This document shows, in pieces, positions 14,422 through 17,797 of a stretch of DNA of 17,797 nucleotides. Origin of the DNA: DATAMF01 sp964472565 (GTDB lineage: Bacteria; Chloroflexota; Anaerolineae; Aggregatilineales; Aggregatilineaceae); the NCBI GenBank assembly GCA_964472565.1, contig CAYYNB010000128.1:1-17797 (forward strand), given 5' to 3'. Within the stretch, counting starts at the first letter, position 1. Each line of letters opens with the position of its first letter. Position numbers and translations under genes: made by a program. A model generated the notes under the pieces. The model had not been told where the DNA came from and made no database searches. It saw nothing but the letters and a program-made list of their open reading frames with translations.

Positions 14422-17400
14422 ATGGAAGAACGCGAAGTCGTCCTTGACGCTGAACATATTGTGAAGCAGTTTCCCGGCGTGCTGGCGAACGATGATGTGA
14501 GTCTCAAACTGCACCGGGGCGAGATTCTGGCGCTGTTGGGCGAAAACGGCGCGGGCAAAAGCACGCTGATGAATATTATCTATGGGTTGTATCATCCCGA
14601 TGCCGGAACGATCCGGTTGAAGGGGCGCGACGTTCGTTTTGCCAGCCCGCGCGAAGCGATTCGCAGCGGGATCGGCATGGTTCACCAACACTTCCAACTG
14701 GTGCCGGTGATGACGGTGGCGGAAAACGTGGTGTTGGGCGAAGAAGCCGATGTTGCTTACCAGGGGAAGGATAAACCGGCGCTGCGCTGGGCGTTAAAAT
14801 GGCTGTCCAGCATCGTTGTGTTTGTCGCGTTCCTGCTGGCTGGCTGGGCGCTGGGCGAAACGAAATATCTGGCAATTGCTGCCGGACTCGGACTGGTCAA
14901 CGCGGTGGTGGTGGCGGTTCCGCCGCTGGCGCGTTTGATCTGGGGCATTACGTGGCGCGTGGGATTGGTTTTTATGGCGCTGTGGATTGCATCACGCATT
15001 GAGCTGATGGCGCGCGTCGGGCTGACGGATATTGCGCTGCGGCAGGAAGTCCAAACGCTGTCGCGCGAACGCGATCCTAAAGTGAAGGAAATCGAAGAAC
15101 GCAGCGGCACATACACCTACGCGGTGAAGTCGCGTTATGTCTCGGCAGAACGGGTTGATTTTGACTGGTCGCAAAGCGCGCTGGAGGTCGCCGGGAACGA
15201 GGACAAAATCGGGGCGACGATTGAACTGGCGCAGGAAGCGATGGCTCCATACCGGGATGATGGTATTCCGGGCTGGCTGATCGACGCGATTGACAGTGCG
15301 CCGCCGTGGGTGTACAGCATCAGCGGACTTATCCTGTTCCTGCTGATTGGGTTCTTCGCGATCCGGTCCTGGCGTGGATTGAATGCCCAAATCGGGGTGC
15401 TGCGTCCTGAAGATTTTGTGGTGCTGGCTGCATTGATCGCGGGGTATCTCGTGTTGGCAGCGGCGCGGCTGGTGGATGATAAAGATACAGAATACCAGAT
15501 TCTTTTGCTCGCGCTGCTGGGGGTGGGATTGGCGTTCGCTTTGTGGCGGACCTGGCTCCAACGGCAGAATCGCGAGGAAAGAGGCGGATCGGCGCTGGAC
15601 AGCGCGATGGATGCTGTACTGAACGCGCTGGATAATCTGACGCAGATTCGTAACCCGCGTGCTGCCGCTCAACGGGTGCGCGATCTTTCGCAGCAGTACG
15701 GGCTGGAAGTTGATCCTGAAGCGGTGATCGAAAAACTGCCTGTGGGCACACAGCAGCGCGTGGAAATCGTGAAGGCGCTGTATCGCCAGGCTGACATTCT
15801 GATTCTGGACGAGCCGACGGCGGTGCTGACGCCGCAAGAAGGCGAAGAACTGTTCAAGATCATGCGGGAGCTGGCGGCGCAGGGCGTGTCGATTATTTTC
15901 ATCACGCACAAGCTTAAGGAAGTCTTTGAGGTTGCGACGAATATCGTCGTGATGCGGGGCGGGCGCGTTGTCGGAACTACGACGCCGAAAGAAGCAACCG
16001 AAGCATCACTGGCGGAAATGATGGTCGGGCGCGAAGTCATTTTGCATATTGAAAAGGACGAGGCGCGTCCGGCGGAGCATGTTTTGCAGGTGCATGGACT
16101 GGCGGCGCTGAATGATCGCGGCGCACCGGCGCTCAAAGCAGTCAGCTTCGAGGTGCGCGCCGGGGAAGTGCTGGGGATCGCCGGGGTGCAGGGGAACGGA
16201 CAAACCGAACTGGTGGAAGTGCTCACCGGGCTGCGCAACCTGACCGGCGGCTCGGTGCAACTGCTTGGCACCGAACTGCAACCGGAAGTTCAACCGCAAG
16301 CCAAACTGAAAACACGGCTGACGGCGTTGGTGATCGATACGGTGATGGCGATTCTGTTTGGCCTGTTGATCGGATCGTTTGTCGCGTATTTCGGTGAGGA
16401 ACGCTTCAGCGATGCCTCGATGACTACAAAAGTGCTGGTTGGTGCGCTCACGTATGTGATTGTGGACTGGCTGTACTTCTGGGGAGGCTGGCAGGCGTTC
16501 AACGGGACACTGGGTATGGCGGTGTTCTCGCTGCAAATCGTGGACGCGGCGGACCGGAAACCGAACATCGTGAAACTGCTGGCTTACTATCTGGCGTTTC
16601 TGGTGCTGCGCGTGGTGCATCTGGCGCTGGTTCCGCTGGCGATTTTCAACATGGAACGGGCAGCGGTTATTGTGCGGGCGATTGATGGACGGTTTGGGCT
16701 GCATATGATCCGCCGGGAGAAGATCACACCACGACGGATCAAGGATACGCAGACGAGCCATGTGCCGGAAGACCGGCAGCGGCATGGACTGGTCAAGCCG
16801 TATTCGGTGGCCGATAACCTCGTGTTAAATGACTACTATGAGTATCCGTTCGCACAGGAACCGGATCAGGCTGAACTGCCGTTTGCGCTGCTGCGGTATC
16901 TGGTGGTGGCGAGCGCTATTGTGCTGGCGCTGGGCGCGCTGGGGCTGTGGGCCTGGGATCAATGGGTCTGGACGGCGCTGCTGGATGCATACAATGTGCC
17001 GGAACACCTGCGAACTTATCAAATGAATGTGGACCTGGGTTCGGCACGGCGCGCGGTGCTTCAATGGCCGTTTATCATCAGCGTGTTTCTGGCGATGGGA
17101 CTGGCGCTGTTCTCTGGCCTGGTCGCACACCTGGTGACGATGCGGCTGTTCGGGTTTGGTCCGGTAAAGTCAGCGATTCAACGGTTGGACCGGAATCTGC
17201 AAATCACGCTATGGCGGCTGCAAGGCGGCAATGTCAGCGACTTTGTGGATAAGCGCGGCGGGTTGATGCGCAACCGGGACGCGATTTACCAACATGCCAA
17301 CAACCTGATCGCCCAATATGACATTCGCACGCCGGGACCGGATACGGCGGGCGGGAGTCTGTCGGGCGGGAACCAACAAAAAATGATCGTGGCGCGCGAG

Positions 17401-17673
17401 TTCAGCCGCAAACCGCGCCTGCTGATCGCGGCGCAGCCGACACGCGGCATCGACGTGGGATCGATTGAATTCATTCACCGCCAGATCATTGATCAGCGGG
17501 ATGAAGGCGCAGCGGTGCTGCTGGTGTCTGCCGAACTGGACGAAATTATGTCGCTGGCGGACCGGATCGCCGTGATGTATAAGGGCGAAATTATCGATAC
17601 GGTTCCGGCCAAAGGCGCAACCCGCGAACAGTTGGGTTTGCTGATGGCAGGCATTCATGCGCCAAGCGCGTAA
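14422..17673 (+). CDS. Double-NBD ABC ATPase (NupO/YufO-like) carrying three membrane insertions
   Basis: ATP-binding subunit for the two permeases, 1083 residues against about 510 usual for this family. NBD1: Walker A GENGAGKST (40-48), Q-loop Q89, signature LPVGTQQ (439-445, family form LSVGEQQ), Walker B ILILDE (459-464), H-loop H496. NBD2: degenerate Walker A GVQGNGQTE (588-596), Q-loop-like HVPEDR (780-785), signature LSGGNQQ (980-986), Walker B region LLIAAQP (1000-1006). The degenerate NBD2 Walker motifs are normal for sugar/nucleoside ATPases. Extra sequence at about 112-405, 624-768 and 811-946 is rich in hydrophobic helices, while canonical sequence resumes exactly on either side. 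The frame is uninterrupted. AAAGGA (14405-14410) precedes ATG. I infer an integral-membrane ATPase that still serves this transporter. Substrate specificity remains unknown. Confidence 0.92.
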   Translation: MEEREVVLDAEHIVKQFPGVLANDDVSLKLHRGEILALLGENGAGKSTLMNIIYGLYHPDAGTIRLKGRDVRFASPREAIRSGIGMVHQHFQLVPVMTVAENVVLGEEADVAYQGKDKPALRWALKWLSSIVVFVAFLLAGWALGETKYLAIAAGLGLVNAVVVAVPPLARLIWGITWRVGLVFMALWIASRIELMARVGLTDIALRQEVQTLSRERDPKVKEIEERSGTYTYAVKSRYVSAERVDFDWSQSALEVAGNEDKIGATIELAQEAMAPYRDDGIPGWLIDAIDSAPPWVYSISGLILFLLIGFFAIRSWRGLNAQIGVLRPEDFVVLAALIAGYLVLAAARLVDDKDTEYQILLLALLGVGLAFALWRTWLQRQNREERGGSALDSAMDAVLNALDNLTQIRNPRAAAQRVRDLSQQYGLEVDPEAVIEKLPVGTQQRVEIVKALYRQADILILDEPTAVLTPQEGEELFKIMRELAAQGVSIIFITHKLKEVFEVATNIVVMRGGRVVGTTTPKEATEASLAEMMVGREVILHIEKDEARPAEHVLQVHGLAALNDRGAPALKAVSFEVRAGEVLGIAGVQGNGQTELVEVLTGLRNLTGGSVQLLGTELQPEVQPQAKLKTRLTALVIDTVMAILFGLLIGSFVAYFGEERFSDASMTTKVLVGALTYVIVDWLYFWGGWQAFNGTLGMAVFSLQIVDAADRKPNIVKLLAYYLAFLVLRVVHLALVPLAIFNMERAAVIVRAIDGRFGLHMIRREKITPRRIKDTQTSHVPEDRQRHGLVKPYSVADNLVLNDYYEYPFAQEPDQAELPFALLRYLVVASAIVLALGALGLWAWDQWVWTALLDAYNVPEHLRTYQMNVDLGSARRAVLQWPFIISVFLAMGLALFSGLVAHLVTMRLFGFGPVKSAIQRLDRNLQITLWRLQGGNVSDFVDKRGGLMRNRDAIYQHANNLIAQYDIRTPGPDTAGGSLSGGNQQKMIVAREFSRKPRLLIAAQPTRGIDVGSIEFIHRQIIDQRDEGAAVLLVSAELDEIMSLADRIAVMYKGEIIDTVPAKGATREQLGLLMAGIHAPSA
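14755..15636 (+). other. Insertion 1 in NBD1: six likely transmembrane helices and a 100-residue loop
   Basis: Residues about 112-405 of the ATPase, between VAENVVLGEE and NPRAAAQRVRDLSQQYGL, which are adjacent in ordinary family members. Hydrophobic segments lie near 127-145, 149-170, 174-192, 296-314, 331-350 and 358-377. Six passes return the chain to the cytoplasm, as needed for NBD1 to complete its fold. The polar stretch 193-295 between helices 3 and 4 would then face outward. I recognise no family. Confidence 0.8.
16291..16725 (+). other. Insertion 2 in NBD2: RDD-like membrane domain
   Basis: Residues about 624-768, between the NBD2 Walker A region and the HVPEDR Q-loop. R632 stands at the start of the first helix and D639 in its middle (RLTALVIDTVMAILFGLL). 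NGTLGMAVFSLQIVDAADRKP (around 694-714) matches the RDD-family pattern GxTLGKxxxGLxVVDxxGxxP with the second Asp at D708. Further hydrophobic segments lie at 669-690 and 716-743. The RDD assignment is from recalled family motifs. Confidence 0.7.
16852..17259 (+). other. Insertion 3 in NBD2: two likely transmembrane helices
   Basis: Residues about 811-946, after VADNLVLNDYYEYPFA and before RNRDAIYQHANNLIAQYDIR. Helices lie at about 822-846 and 883-908 with a 36-residue polar loop that would be outside, and a polar segment (909-946) returning to NBD2. The site corresponds to that of insertion 1 in NBD1. Confidence 0.78.
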
Positions 17674-17700
17674 ATAACGTCAAGCGTTAACCTCTTTTCG

Positions 17701-17733
17701 ATCCCCGATCTGGTTGCAGGTCGGGGATTTTTT
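17701..17733 (+). terminator. Rho-independent terminator of the ABC operon
   Basis: Stem ATCCCCGA (17701-17708) with TCGGGGAT (17721-17728), extendable inward by a G-T and a C-G pair, loop of 8-12 bases, followed by a six-T run (17728-17733). It begins 27 bases after the ATPase stop codon. Confidence 0.9.
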
Positions 17734-17740
17734 GATCGAT

Positions 17741-17753
17741 CCCCCGCCCCCCC
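17741..17753 (+). repeat. C-tract, partner of the G-tract at 16-28
   Basis: Five C, one G, seven C, directly after the operon terminator. Its flank CCCCCTTT (17749-17756) can also pair with AAAGGGGG at 17787-17794, giving an 8-bp stem with a 30-base loop at the right edge. Confidence 0.65.
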
Positions 17754-17797
17754 TTTGGACACCCGCTGAGGGGAAAAAGTTGCTGAAAAGGGGGAGA

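Noticed and set aside
14992..15909. 305-residue minus-strand open frame opposite the ATPase
   Set aside because: His/Gln/Arg-rich translation typical of an antisense shadow; the opposite strand encodes canonical ABC motifs.
14755..17259. Inteins as the explanation for the ATPase insertions
   Set aside because: The inserts are hydrophobic helices without Hint-domain motifs, N-terminal Cys/Ser splice residues or a C-terminal His-Asn.

Overview
The window looks like chromosomal DNA of a free-living bacterium, most likely a Chloroflexota member of the Anaerolineae type. This is an inference from the gene mix: a very large secreted protein built of repeated beta-rich modules behind a metallopeptidase-like domain, a lipoprotein with a Chloroflexota-style repeated domain, a plant/cyanobacteria-like sulfolipid epimerase, and a glycerol-1-phosphate-dehydrogenase-like protein. 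No rRNA, tRNA, CRISPR array or transposase was seen. Genes start with ATG behind clear Shine-Dalgarno sequences.

Layout, left to right. (1) 46-1179, minus: soluble PAS sensor histidine kinase with a cysteine cluster. (2) 1180-1486: AT-rich divergent promoter region. (3) 1487-2683, plus: SqdB/SQD1-like UDP-sulfoquinovose synthase. (4) 2784-3878, plus: lipoprotein with two copies of a cysteine-pair domain. (5) 3900-3935: perfect 14-bp hairpin acting as a convergent terminator. (6) 3961-10521, minus: 2186-residue secreted protein with a signal peptide, a metallopeptidase-like domain whose zinc motif has lost its first His and its Glu, and eleven modules of about 125-165 residues. (7) 10767-12017, minus: G1PDH-like protein with an acidic tail. 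(8) 12018-12196: divergent promoter region. (9) 12197-17673, plus: three-gene operon for a BMP/Nup-type (nucleoside or simple sugar) ABC transporter, permease-permease-ATPase, ending at a strong intrinsic terminator (17701-17733).

The outstanding feature is the last gene. Its ATPase should be about 510 residues with two nucleotide-binding domains (NBDs), but it is 1083 residues long. The additional sequence is three in-frame membrane insertions: about 290 residues with six likely helices in NBD1, about 145 residues resembling an RDD domain in NBD2, and about 135 residues with two helices in NBD2. The first and third sit at equivalent places in the two NBDs, between Q-loop and signature motif. 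All canonical motifs on either side are retained, so this looks like a working, membrane-embedded ATPase rather than a broken gene. No substrate-binding protein is encoded in the window.

The operon is likely to work as one transporter. The other genes are separate transcription units with no clear functional link to each other. A 13-base G/C tract occurs near both ends of the window, in the same orientation downstream of the two outermost genes.
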